A stretch of DNA of 64,000 bases from Muribaculaceae bacterium Isolate-013 (NCI) (GTDB lineage Bacteria > Bacteroidota > Bacteroidia > Bacteroidales > Muribaculaceae). This document shows, in pieces, positions 52,664 to 61,629 of the stretch (within the stretch, counting starts at the first letter, position 1; the number at the start of each line of letters is the position of its first letter). Position numbers and translations under genes: made by a program. The stretch lies in the NCBI GenBank assembly GCA_004102785.1, contig SCEJ01000011.1, forward strand, positions 1 through 64,000, read 5' to 3'. The notes under the pieces are model-generated. The model ran no database searches. It was not told where the DNA came from and was given only the letters and a program-made list of their open reading frames with translations.

Positions 52664-54199
52664 TCAGTGGCGGAAATGGCGGAAGCCGGTCATGGCCATA
52701 GCCATGCCGTTCTCGTCGCAATATGCCACGGAATCATTGTCGCGGATGGAGCCGCCGGGCTGCACCACGGCGTCAACACCGGCCTTGTGCGCGATTTCAA
52801 CACAGTCGGCGAAGGGAAAGAAGGCATCCGATGCCATAACTGCGCCGCTGAGGTCGAAACCGAAGCTGCGCGCCTTGTCAATGGCCTGGCGCAGGGAGTC
52901 CACGCGGGAGGTCTGGCCTACACCGGCGGCACAGAGCTGGCGGTTCTTGGCCAGCACTATGGCGTTGCTCTTGCAATGCTTCACCAGGCGGTTGGCAAAC
53001 AGGAGGTCAGCCACCAGGGCGGAGTCAATCTCACGCTTGGTGACCGTGCGGAGATCCTCGGGGGTCTCTACTTTAAGGTCGCGTTCCTGCTCCAGGGCGC
53101 CGTTGAGGCATGAGCGGAACTGACGCTTGGCGCAGTTCTTCTCTTTCTGCACAAGGAGGATGCGGTTTTTCTTCTGCGTGAGGATGGCCATTGCGTCGTC
53201 GGAGAATGCCGGGGCGATAAGCACCTCAAAGAATATCTTGTTGATTTCCTCGGCTGTGGCGGCATCAATCAACGAGTTGCACACAAGCACACCGCCGAAA
53301 GCCGACACCGGGTCGCCGGCAAGCGCATCCTTCCATGCCTCGAGCACGGTGTCGCGCGATGCCACGCCACAGGGGTTGTTGTGCTTGAGCACAGCGAATG
53401 TAGGCTCGTCGTCGGGGAACTCAGCCATCAGTGCAGTGGCGGCGTCGATATCGAGAAGGTTGTTGTACGAAATCTCCTTGCCGTGAAGCTGGGTGAACAT
53501 CTTTTCGAGGTCACCGAAGAAATATCCTTTCTGGTGGGGATTCTCGCCGTAACGCATGGTTTTCTCGCCGTCGATGGCCACGCGGAGAGCAGTGGGATGT
53601 TCAGCCAGAGAGTCGAAATAGCTGAAGATGGCGGAATCGTAGCCCGACGATACTGCGAATGCCTCCTTGGCGAAGAACAGACGGTCGGCCAGGGTTGATT
53701 TCGCCCCGTTTTTCTCCAGCATGCGGCGCAGCGGCTCATACTGGTGCTTCGAGGCTGCGATAACCACATCGTTGTAGTTTTTGGCAGCCGCGCGTATCAG
53801 CGATATGCCGCCTATGTCGATTTTCTCGATTATGTCGGCCTGTGAGGCGCCGGAGGCCACAGTCTCGGAGAAGGGATAGAGATCGACAATCACAAGGTCA
53901 ATGCCGGGAATCCCGTACTCGGCCACCTGGGCGAGGTCGGTCTCGTTGTCGCGGCGCGAAAGGATACCGCCGAAAACCTTGGGGTGCAGAGTCTTCACAC
54001 GTCCGCCGAGTATAGAGGGGTAGCCGGTAAGGCCTTCAACCGCCTCACAGGGATATCCGAGCGATTCGATAAATTTCTGTGTGCCTCCGGTAGAGAGGAA
54101 CTTCACACCGTTGTTATGAAGAAGTCTGAGGATTTCGTCGAGGCCGTCCTTATAGAACACCGAAACAAGGGCGGTTTTGATTTCCTTAATGTCAGTCAT
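52664..54199 (-). CDS. purH: Bifunctional AICAR transformylase / IMP cyclohydrolase
   Basis: Last two steps of purine synthesis. The 511-residue protein has the N-terminal cyclohydrolase domain (ALVSVFYKDGLDEI, FLSTGGTQKFIE, GGRVKTLHPKVFGGIL) and the C-terminal transformylase (LKHNNPCGVASRDTV, DPVSAFGGVLVCN, ASDAFFPFADCVE, QPGGSIRDND). The start MTDIKEIK at 54199 was chosen; 33 codons of open frame upstream lack family similarity. A TAACTTTG -7 element (54310-54303) with a TGTG -33-like box lies upstream. Confidence 0.96.
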   Translation of the reverse strand: MTDIKEIKTALVSVFYKDGLDEILRLLHNNGVKFLSTGGTQKFIESLGYPCEAVEGLTGYPSILGGRVKTLHPKVFGGILSRRDNETDLAQVAEYGIPGIDLVIVDLYPFSETVASGASQADIIEKIDIGGISLIRAAAKNYNDVVIAASKHQYEPLRRMLEKNGAKSTLADRLFFAKEAFAVSSGYDSAIFSYFDSLAEHPTALRVAIDGEKTMRYGENPHQKGYFFGDLEKMFTQLHGKEISYNNLLDIDAATALMAEFPDDEPTFAVLKHNNPCGVASRDTVLEAWKDALAGDPVSAFGGVLVCNSLIDAATAEEINKIFFEVLIAPAFSDDAMAILTQKKNRILLVQKEKNCAKRQFRSCLNGALEQERDLKVETPEDLRTVTKREIDSALVADLLFANRLVKHCKSNAIVLAKNRQLCAAGVGQTSRVDSLRQAIDKARSFGFDLSGAVMASDAFFPFADCVEIAHKAGVDAVVQPGGSIRDNDSVAYCDENGMAMAMTGFRHFRH

Positions 54200-54439
54200 G
54201 AGTAATGAAAAGTTTTCAGTTGCGGCCCCTGGAGGCCCGGTACCTATTGGTTGAACGATTAAACGAATCACCGCAACGTCAGAGCCGCGGCTTATCAAGC
54301 GGCAAAGTTACGAATTTTTCCCGGCATTTCACACCCCTCACAATAATATATTCACAATATGTGGGGATTTTTTTGTACTTTTGTGGCCGAATTTATTACA
54401 CCCCGGCGCCGCAGGCGCACCCGGGGCGACAGACCCGAT

Positions 54440-55792
54440 ATGAAATTTTACGACTTAGACCTCAGCGACGACATACTTGACGCACTCGACGCGATGCGTT
54501 TCGACGAGTGCACCCCCGTGCAGGAACAGGCCATACCCGTGGTGCTCGAAGGGCGCGACCTCATCGCCGTAGCCCAAACCGGCACCGGCAAGACCGCCGC
54601 ATACCTCCTCCCGGTAATCGACCGCCTGTACCGCCTGCCCGAACCGGAGGAATCGGTGAACTGCATCGTGATGGCTCCCACCCGCGAGCTCGCCCAGCAG
54701 ATTGACCGCCAGATGGAAGGATTCTCCTACTATCTGCCCCTGACCTCGGTGGCAATCTACGGCGGCACCGACGGCGCCACATTCGCCCGGCAGCAGAAAG
54801 CACTGAAACTCGGAGCCGATGTGGTCATCGCCACCCCCGGCCGCCTCATAGCACATATACAGATGGGCTACGTCGACCTCTCGAAAGTGTCGTATCTCAT
54901 CCTCGACGAGGCCGACCGGATGCTCGACATGGGTTTCTACGACGACATCATGCAGATTGTAAAGCTTCTGCCTGCCGACCGCCAGACCCTTATGTTCTCC
55001 GCCACAATGCCAGCCCGCATCCAGCAGATGGCAAAGGAGATACTCCGCGACCCGGCAGAGGTGACCATTGCCGTGTCGCGCCCCACGGAGAAAATCCAGC
55101 AGTCGAAATTCGTTGTCTACGAGCAGCAGAAAGCGCCGCTGATACGCCACATACTGAAATCGCGCCACGCCTCGCGTGTGATCATCTTCGCATCGTCAAA
55201 GCTGCACGTCAAGGAACTTACACGCGACCTGCGCCGCGCCGGCCTCAAAGCCGCTGAAATCCACTCCGACCTCGACCAGAAACAACGCGACGAGGTGATG
55301 CTTAAATTCCGCGCGAACCGGCTCGACATCCTCGTCGCCACCGACATACTGGCCCGTGGCATCGACATCGACGACATCTCGATGGTTGTAAACTACGACG
55401 TGCCCCACGAAGCCGAAGACTATGTGCACCGCATCGGACGCACCGCGCGCGCCGGAGCCGGAGGCGAGGCCATCACCTTCGTGTCGACGCGCGAACAGCA
55501 GAAATTCGGCTCCATAGAGAAATTCCTCGGCTATGAGGTGCGCCCCGAAGAGGTGCCCGCCGAATTCGGCGAAGCCCCGCAATACCGCCCCGACCGCCGT
55601 CAGGGCTCTCAGCGCGGCGGCAATGCCGGCCGCGGCCACAGCCGGAGCAGCCACAAAGGAGCTTCCGGCCGCAACGGCGACCGCAGCCAGGGGCAGACAA
55701 AGCCCGGAAGCCATGGCCGGCGCGATAACCGCAACGGCCGTCGCGACAACCGCAACCACCGCAACAGCCAAGGCTCAAAACCGAAGAACTGA
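54440..55792 (+). CDS. DEAD-box RNA helicase with basic RG-rich tail
   Basis: ATP-dependent RNA helicase of 450 residues, RhlE-like. Motifs in order: the Q motif FDECTPVQEQAIPVVLEGRD, AQTGTGKTAAYLLP, PTRELAQQ, TPGRLI, LDEADRMLDMGF, FSATMP, a IIFASSK-type motif IV, TDILARGIDI and HRIGRTARAG. The last 70 or so residues are rich in Gly, Arg, Asn and Ser and probably bind RNA without fixed structure. The start at MKFYDLDLSDD was chosen; a -7 element TACTTTTG (54376-54383) precedes it. Confidence 0.93.
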   Translation: MKFYDLDLSDDILDALDAMRFDECTPVQEQAIPVVLEGRDLIAVAQTGTGKTAAYLLPVIDRLYRLPEPEESVNCIVMAPTRELAQQIDRQMEGFSYYLPLTSVAIYGGTDGATFARQQKALKLGADVVIATPGRLIAHIQMGYVDLSKVSYLILDEADRMLDMGFYDDIMQIVKLLPADRQTLMFSATMPARIQQMAKEILRDPAEVTIAVSRPTEKIQQSKFVVYEQQKAPLIRHILKSRHASRVIIFASSKLHVKELTRDLRRAGLKAAEIHSDLDQKQRDEVMLKFRANRLDILVATDILARGIDIDDISMVVNYDVPHEAEDYVHRIGRTARAGAGGEAITFVSTREQQKFGSIEKFLGYEVRPEEVPAEFGEAPQYRPDRRQGSQRGGNAGRGHSRSSHKGASGRNGDRSQGQTKPGSHGRRDNRNGRRDNRNHRNSQGSKPKN

Positions 55793-55795
55793 CAG

Positions 55796-56926
55796 ATGGA
55801 ATTCCAGCTACAATCCACCGCCTCCGGCACCAACGCACGCGCCGGACTGATAACCACCGGCCACGGAAAAATCGAAACCCCTATTTTCATGCCCGTAGGC
55901 ACCTGCGGCGCTATCAAAGGGGTGCTGATGCCGCAGATGCGCGACGATGTCAAGGCCCAGATAATCCTGGGCAATACCTACCACCTGTACCTGCGTCCGG
56001 GCACCGACCTGCTGCGCAAAGCCGGAGGCCTTCACAAGTTCAACGGCTGGGACCGCCCGATTCTCACCGACTCCGGCGGCTTTCAGGTGTTCTCGCTTTC
56101 CTCCAACCGCAAACTCACCGAAGAGGGTGCACACTTCCGCTCCCATATCGACGGCTCGAAGCATCTCTTCACCCCGGAGAAAACCGTGGATATACAGCGC
56201 GCCATCGGCTCGGACATCATGATGGCGCTCGACGAATGCCCCCCGGGGATGTCAGATTACAGATATGCGTCGAAATCGCTTGACCTCACCATGCGCTGGC
56301 TTCACCGCGGCTGGGAGCACTTCAACGCCACAGAACCGCTCTACGGCCACACACAGGCATTCTTCCCCATAGTGCAGGGGTGCCGCTACCCCGAACTGCG
56401 GCGCAAAGCCGCCTATGAGGTGGCTCAGCTCGGAGCCGAAGGCAACGCCATCGGCGGCCTCGCCGTGGGCGAACCCGCCGAGGTGATGTACGAGATGATC
56501 GAGGTCGTCAACGAGATACTGCCCGCCGACCGTCCGCGCTACCTCATGGGAGTAGGCACACCCGAGAACATCCTCGAGGCGATAGACCGCGGCGTGGATA
56601 TGATGGACTGCGTGATGCCCACCCGCAACGGACGCAACGGTATGCTCTTCACCCGTAACGGAATAATGAACATGCGCAATCTCAAATGGGCCTACGACTT
56701 CACCCCCATCGACCCCGAAAGCGACCTATGGGCCGACCGTGAGATTTCGCGCGCCTACCTGCGCCATCTTTTCATTGCCAAAGAACTTGTGGCCATGGAA
56801 ATAGCCTCCATGCACAACCTCCACTTCTATCTCTGGCTCGTAGGGGAAGCCCGGCGTCATATCATCGCCGGCGACTTCGCCACATGGAAACCGGAAATGG
56901 TGCGCCGCGTCACCACCCGCCTCTGA
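55796..56926 (+). CDS. tgt: Queuine tRNA-ribosyltransferase
   Basis: Exchanges G34 for the queuosine precursor in tRNAs. The 376-residue TIM-barrel protein has TPIFMPVGTCGAIKGVL, the catalytic Asp in LTDSGGFQVFSLS, IVQGCRYPELRRK, GGLAVGEP and the zinc/catalytic region DCVMPTRNGRNGMLFTRNG. It follows the helicase by three bases and precedes the permease by three, a tight operon. Confidence 0.96.
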   Translation: MEFQLQSTASGTNARAGLITTGHGKIETPIFMPVGTCGAIKGVLMPQMRDDVKAQIILGNTYHLYLRPGTDLLRKAGGLHKFNGWDRPILTDSGGFQVFSLSSNRKLTEEGAHFRSHIDGSKHLFTPEKTVDIQRAIGSDIMMALDECPPGMSDYRYASKSLDLTMRWLHRGWEHFNATEPLYGHTQAFFPIVQGCRYPELRRKAAYEVAQLGAEGNAIGGLAVGEPAEVMYEMIEVVNEILPADRPRYLMGVGTPENILEAIDRGVDMMDCVMPTRNGRNGMLFTRNGIMNMRNLKWAYDFTPIDPESDLWADREISRAYLRHLFIAKELVAMEIASMHNLHFYLWLVGEARRHIIAGDFATWKPEMVRRVTTRL

Positions 56927-56929
56927 CCG

Positions 56930-58081
56930 ATGAAACCGCCAAGACTGCCGAAAATACCGAAATTTCCCCGCATATTCCCGATACCCGGAATAGGCCGCAA
57001 CGCCAGGCCGCTGGTGTCGACGCTTGACCTGTACATAATCAGGAAGTTTCTCGGCACCTACGTGTTCGCCATCATCCTCATCCTGGCGATTACGGTGATG
57101 TTCGATGTCAACGAGAAGCTCGACTCCTTCCTGAAAGCTCCGCTAAAGGCCACGGTGTTCGACTACTTCATGAACTTTCTCCCCTACTTCGCCAACCAGT
57201 TCTCGCCGCTGTTCGTGTTCATCGCCGTGATATTCTTCACCTCCAAGCTCGCCGACAATTCGGAAATTATCGCCATGCTGTCGTCGGGCATGAGTTTCCG
57301 CCGGCTGCTCAGGCCATATATGATCTCAGCCACGGTGATTGCCATCGCCACATTCCTGCTTGGCGCATACATCATACCGCCGGCCAACGTGAAGAGAATA
57401 GAATTCACCAACACGTACGTAAAGAACCGACGGGTGGATTATGGCGACAACATCATGCTCCAGGTAGCTCCGGGGCAGATAGCATATATGTCGCGCTTCG
57501 ACAACACCACGCGCACCGGCTACCGCTTCTCGCTGGAGAAGTTCGGCAAGGACGGCCTTGAGTCAAGGCTCACGGCGATGTCGGTGAAATGGGATACCCT
57601 CTACCACTGGACGGTCAAGGACTACCTTATACGCGATTTCCACCACGACCGCGAAGTGCTGAAATCAGGATCCTCGCTCGACACCATCATCCCCTTCGAG
57701 CCGCGCGATTTCCTCATATCGCGCAACGACCAGGAAACGCTTACCTCCCCGCAACTGAAGCAATACATAGCCCGGCAACGCTCACGCGGTGTGGCCAACA
57801 TCCAGGCCTTCGAGATTGAATACCATAAACGCTACGCCATGTGCGCGGCAGCCTTCATTCTCACCGTAATCGGCATGTCGCTTTCGTCGAAGAAAGTAAA
57901 AGGGGGGATGGGGCTCAACATCGGCCTCGGCCTTGTGCTGAGTTTCTCCTACATTCTTTTCATGACCGTGACAAGCTCTTTCGCCGTCTCCGGCCTCACC
58001 TCGCCCATGGTGGCGATGTGGATTCCCAACATTATCTATGCAATTATCGCAATAGTGCTCTACCGCAAGGCTTCGCGCTAA
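56930..58081 (+). CDS. LptF/LptG family LPS-export permease
   Basis: A 383-residue inner-membrane permease of the YjgP/YjgQ family, which with LptB and LptC extracts lipopolysaccharide. It has three N-terminal helices (IIRKFLGTYVFAIILILAITVMFDV, FMNFLPYFANQFSPLFVFIAVIFFTSKLADNSEIIAMLSSGMSFRR), a periplasmic beta-jellyroll and three C-terminal helices. A proline-rich N-terminal stretch (KPPRLPKIPKFPRIFPIPGI) precedes the first helix. Whether it is LptF or LptG cannot be decided here. Confidence 0.92.
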   Translation: MKPPRLPKIPKFPRIFPIPGIGRNARPLVSTLDLYIIRKFLGTYVFAIILILAITVMFDVNEKLDSFLKAPLKATVFDYFMNFLPYFANQFSPLFVFIAVIFFTSKLADNSEIIAMLSSGMSFRRLLRPYMISATVIAIATFLLGAYIIPPANVKRIEFTNTYVKNRRVDYGDNIMLQVAPGQIAYMSRFDNTTRTGYRFSLEKFGKDGLESRLTAMSVKWDTLYHWTVKDYLIRDFHHDREVLKSGSSLDTIIPFEPRDFLISRNDQETLTSPQLKQYIARQRSRGVANIQAFEIEYHKRYAMCAAAFILTVIGMSLSSKKVKGGMGLNIGLGLVLSFSYILFMTVTSSFAVSGLTSPMVAMWIPNIIYAIIAIVLYRKASR

Positions 58082-58153
58082 ACCTTCACTGCCCGCCTGG
58101 TGTTTTTCAAGTAACGGGTTCCGACTGTTTCAACCGGTTACCCAAATCACACA

Positions 58154-59491
58154 ATGGCACGTTTCAGCTACAAATATCCCGACCCGCTCACCGGAGGAGC
58201 CCCGCCGAACATACCACAGAACGTGTATGTCATCGGCGTCGCCCTTGTGGTGGGACTTATGACCGGCGCCGGCGCCGAGGCTCTGAAATATCTCGTAAAA
58301 GCGATTTCAGAGATTGTGACCGCCGGAGTAAGCCCGGGAGGGTGGAACTGGATTTTCATCATTCTACCGGCCATCGGCATACTGCTGGCCGTGCTTTATC
58401 AGCGCTACATACTGCGGCAACAGATTGCCCACGGGGTGGAACGGATGACCCGCCTGCTCCACACCGACACTCCATATCTGCCGTCCGACCAGATATGGAG
58501 CCCGGTAATCGGCGCCGGACTCACTCTCGGATTCGGAGGCTCGGCAGGCACCGAAGGCCCGATAGCCACCGCCGGAGGCGCCCTCGGCTCCAATATGGCC
58601 AGATGGTGCAACATGCCGGCGCCCATGGTGCGCGCCATGCTCGTGATAGGCGCCGGCGCGGGAATTGCCGGAATCTTCAAGGCTCCGGTAGGGGGAATGC
58701 TATTCGCAATAGAGGTGCTGGGCATCACAATGTCGGCGCTTCAGCTTCTTGCCCTGGCCACTGCCTGCACGGCCGCCGGGCTCGCCGCATATGTTATTTC
58801 AGGACTGACTACCGATGTGACCTTCCCCGACTTCACCCACATCGACCTTGCATCCGTGCCATGGGCTGTAATCATCGGGGTGTTCTGCGGAATATACTCA
58901 GCCTATTATTCCAGACTCGCGCGGTTTACACGGGCGCGACTTGAGCGGATGCGCAACCCATGGCTGCGCATCATCGCCGCCGGCCTTTCAATCGGCGCGC
59001 TTACACTTCTTTTCCCGCGTCTCTACGGCGAAGGGTACACATTCGTCACCGATATACTCTCCGGCCACTGGGAACTTATCACAGCCTCCTCCCCCTTCGC
59101 CTCGCTGCAGCCCACCCCCACACTGCTGATACTGATGGCACTGGCCATGATGGTTGTGAAAAGCGGGGCTGTGGCCTGCACAACCTCCGGAGGCGGCGTT
59201 GCCGGCGATTTCGCGCCGGCCATATTCGCCGGAAGCATCGCCGGCTTCTTTTTTGCCATGACGGCCAACACCCTGTTCGGGCTGCATCTGCCGGTAGCCG
59301 ACTGCGCCTTTTTCGGCATGGCCGCCGTATTGGCCGGTGCCGTCCGCGCGCCACTGATGGCCATGTTTCTCGTCACCGAGATGGTGGCCCACTTCTCCCT
59401 GCTGCTGCCGGTAGCGATAGCCTCGGGGATGTCGTACATGACAGTATGCCTCCTTGACCGCCGCAACGCGCCGAAAGGCTATGTGTCGTAG
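58154..59491 (+). CDS. ClC-type chloride channel/transporter
   Basis: A 445-residue ClC-family protein with about 14 hydrophobic segments. The external-gate Glu motif is present as GSAGTEGPIATAGGALGSN near 130, the later GGGVAGDFAPAIFAG motif near 350 and KAPVGGMLFAIEV near 180 are clear. The first selectivity motif (GSGIP in E. coli ClcA) is not recognisable at the expected place, where the sequence reads HGVERMT. It may therefore carry a different anion. It follows the permease gene after 72 bases. Confidence 0.88.
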   Translation: MARFSYKYPDPLTGGAPPNIPQNVYVIGVALVVGLMTGAGAEALKYLVKAISEIVTAGVSPGGWNWIFIILPAIGILLAVLYQRYILRQQIAHGVERMTRLLHTDTPYLPSDQIWSPVIGAGLTLGFGGSAGTEGPIATAGGALGSNMARWCNMPAPMVRAMLVIGAGAGIAGIFKAPVGGMLFAIEVLGITMSALQLLALATACTAAGLAAYVISGLTTDVTFPDFTHIDLASVPWAVIIGVFCGIYSAYYSRLARFTRARLERMRNPWLRIIAAGLSIGALTLLFPRLYGEGYTFVTDILSGHWELITASSPFASLQPTPTLLILMALAMMVVKSGAVACTTSGGGVAGDFAPAIFAGSIAGFFFAMTANTLFGLHLPVADCAFFGMAAVLAGAVRAPLMAMFLVTEMVAHFSLLLPVAIASGMSYMTVCLLDRRNAPKGYVS

Positions 59492-59534
59492 GCAATTTTG
59501 CAGAGTAACGGATTTGAAGTAACTTTGCATACAG

Positions 59535-60329
59535 ATGATACACCGTACAGACACCCTTGACCACCCGGGCCTCGCGCCATACAGCCGCCTCACCGAGCAG
59601 GCGCTGCGCAACACCACCCCCGAAGGACTTTTCATTGCCGAAAGCCCCAAAGTGATACACGTTGCCATCGAGGCCGGCTATACACCCGAATCAATGCTGT
59701 GCGAGGAGCGGCATATCGACGGCGATGCCGCCGGCATAATAGCGCAGTTCCCCGACATGCCCGTCTACACCGGCAGCCCGGACCTGCTGGCGCAGTTAAC
59801 AGGCTACCGCCTCACCCGCGGGGTGCTTTGCGCGATGCGCCGACGCCCCCTCCCCACAGTGGAAGATACCGTAAAAGGCGCACGCCTGGTGGCAGTGCTC
59901 GACAACGTGTGCGACACCACCAACATCGGGGCGATATTCCGCTCGGCGGCAGCGCTCGGTGTCGACGCCGTGCTCCTCACTCCCGGCACATGTGACCCCC
60001 TCAACCGCAGGGCCGTGAGGGTGTCGATGGGCACAGTGTTCCTCGTGCCATGGACCTACCTTCCCCGCAACGGATGGCAGGAGCTGCTGCGCCATAACGG
60101 ACTGAAGACCGCAGCCATGGCACTTACCGACCGCTCAGTGCCGCTTGATGACGCCTCACTCAATTCCGAGCCCCGCCTTGCAGTAATCATGGGCACGGAA
60201 GGCGACGGATTAGCGCACGATGTAATCGGAAAAGCCGACTACACCGTGCGCATACCTATGGCTCACAATGTGGATTCACTGAATGTGGCCGCGGCTTCAG
60301 CCGTGGCATTCTGGCAGCTTCGCCGCTGA
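59535..60329 (+). CDS. TrmH/SpoU family RNA methyltransferase
   Basis: A 264-residue SPOUT methyltransferase for 2'-O-ribose methylation of rRNA or tRNA. It has an N-terminal substrate-binding domain (NTTPEGLFIAESPKVIHVAIEAG). The knot domain carries VLDNVCDTTNIGAIFRSAAALG (motif 1), VIMGTEGDGLAHDVI (motif 2) and IPMAHNVDSLNVAAASAVAFW (motif 3). The exact target nucleotide is unknown. Confidence 0.93.
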   Translation: MIHRTDTLDHPGLAPYSRLTEQALRNTTPEGLFIAESPKVIHVAIEAGYTPESMLCEERHIDGDAAGIIAQFPDMPVYTGSPDLLAQLTGYRLTRGVLCAMRRRPLPTVEDTVKGARLVAVLDNVCDTTNIGAIFRSAAALGVDAVLLTPGTCDPLNRRAVRVSMGTVFLVPWTYLPRNGWQELLRHNGLKTAAMALTDRSVPLDDASLNSEPRLAVIMGTEGDGLAHDVIGKADYTVRIPMAHNVDSLNVAAASAVAFWQLRR

Positions 60330-60352
60330 GCCCCGGAGGTTGCGAGCCACTC

Positions 60353-61522
60353 TTATTTCTTGAAAAGCTGCGGGAGGAACTCGGTGAGATATATGCGCCA
60401 GTTGCGCCAGATGTGGCCGTCGGGCGATTCATAATACACATACGGATAACCGGCATCATCAAGGCGGCGGCGATAGTCGCAGTTGGCCTGATAGAGGAAA
60501 TCCTTGTCGCCGATGGCTATCCAGTAAAGCGCCGGAGCGTCGGCAAACTGGCGGGCGAGCTTGGCGTCGATATCGTCATATACCGGCGATACAGCCCCCT
60601 CCCTCGGGAGAATGGCCGCCGAGAAAAGCCCCACGTAGCCGAACATGTCGGGATACTCCTTTGAAATCTGCATCGAATGGAAGCCGCCCATCGAAAGACC
60701 TGCAATCGCACGGTTGCTCTTATCGGGGAGCGTGCGGTAAGTGCTGTCGACAAACGCCACTACATCGGGGAAATGGCTCTCGAATGTGCCGTCCATGGTG
60801 TGCGGAAGCAGGGTGGTAGGCTGCGCGAACCCCTGCGAGGTCTCGCCCGGAGCGGCCTGCGTGTCAACATTCCCGTTTGTCATCACCACAATCATCGGAG
60901 CCACATCGCCGGCGGCAATCATGTTGTCGAGAATCTGAGCGGCACGCCCCAGCTCGGTCCATGCGTTTTCATCACCGCCCATGCCATGCAGCAGATAAAA
61001 CACCGGATAACGCTCCGTCGACTGCTCATATCCGGCAGGTGTATAGACCGTGATACGTCGCTCGGCGCCGAGCGACGGAGTGCGGTACCACACTTTCGAC
61101 ACCGTGCCGTGAGGCACATCGGCCACTTTATAGAGGTCCGATCTTCCGCCGGGTATATGGAAGAGGTTCATCACGGTGTTGACATCGCGCACCTGAAACA
61201 CATTCGAGGGGTCGGTGAAAAGACGCCCGTCGACCATAAAGCGATAAGTGTAAAGCTCGGGAGCGGGGGCATAAGGTGTGGTATAGATCCAGATTCCATT
61301 CTCATCCCTGGCCATGACACCGGGGGCAACTGTATCGGCCGGCGCGAAGAAATCGCCCGAAACCCTTACCGAGGAGGCTTCCGGGGCATCAAGCCTGAAA
61401 GTCACGGTGCCGTCGGTATTTACCTCCGGCGAAATCATCTGCGGGACTCCCCATATCGCCTGCTGCGCGGAGACTCCCGATGCCAATGCAAGGAGTGCTG
61501 AAAATATCAGATTACGTTTCAT
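60353..61522 (-). CDS. Secreted carbohydrate esterase (CE1-like) with N-terminal E-set domain
   Basis: An alpha/beta-hydrolase esterase of 389 residues. A signal peptide (MKRNLIFSALLALASGVSAQ) precedes an E-set/CBM48-like beta domain (about 35-115, with TVTFRLDAPEASSVRVSGDF). The CE1-type catalytic domain has the nucleophile in AIAGLSMGGFHSMQI, the block YLLHGMGGDENAW, and His in SPDGHIWRNW. Relatives remove acetyl or feruloyl groups from plant polysaccharides. The start at MKRN is supported by the promoter 61548-61579; 15 upstream codons were excluded. Confidence 0.87.
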   Translation of the reverse strand: MKRNLIFSALLALASGVSAQQAIWGVPQMISPEVNTDGTVTFRLDAPEASSVRVSGDFFAPADTVAPGVMARDENGIWIYTTPYAPAPELYTYRFMVDGRLFTDPSNVFQVRDVNTVMNLFHIPGGRSDLYKVADVPHGTVSKVWYRTPSLGAERRITVYTPAGYEQSTERYPVFYLLHGMGGDENAWTELGRAAQILDNMIAAGDVAPMIVVMTNGNVDTQAAPGETSQGFAQPTTLLPHTMDGTFESHFPDVVAFVDSTYRTLPDKSNRAIAGLSMGGFHSMQISKEYPDMFGYVGLFSAAILPREGAVSPVYDDIDAKLARQFADAPALYWIAIGDKDFLYQANCDYRRRLDDAGYPYVYYESPDGHIWRNWRIYLTEFLPQLFKK

Positions 61523-61547
61523 GGTAAATTTAGAGGTTTTTTCTCTG

Positions 61548-61579
61548 CAAAAATACATTTTTCGCAAACAGGATACAAC
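61548..61579 (-). promoter_or_regulatory. Bacteroidota-type promoter for the esterase
   Basis: On the minus strand GTTG (61579-61576), 20 bases, then TATTTTTG (61555-61548). The -7 element is a full match and the -33 matches TTG. It lies 25 bases upstream of the esterase start codon. Confidence 0.62.
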
Positions 61580-61629
61580 AATATTTTATTTATTTACGTT
61601 AAAAAAACTGTAACATTTCCGAACGCACA

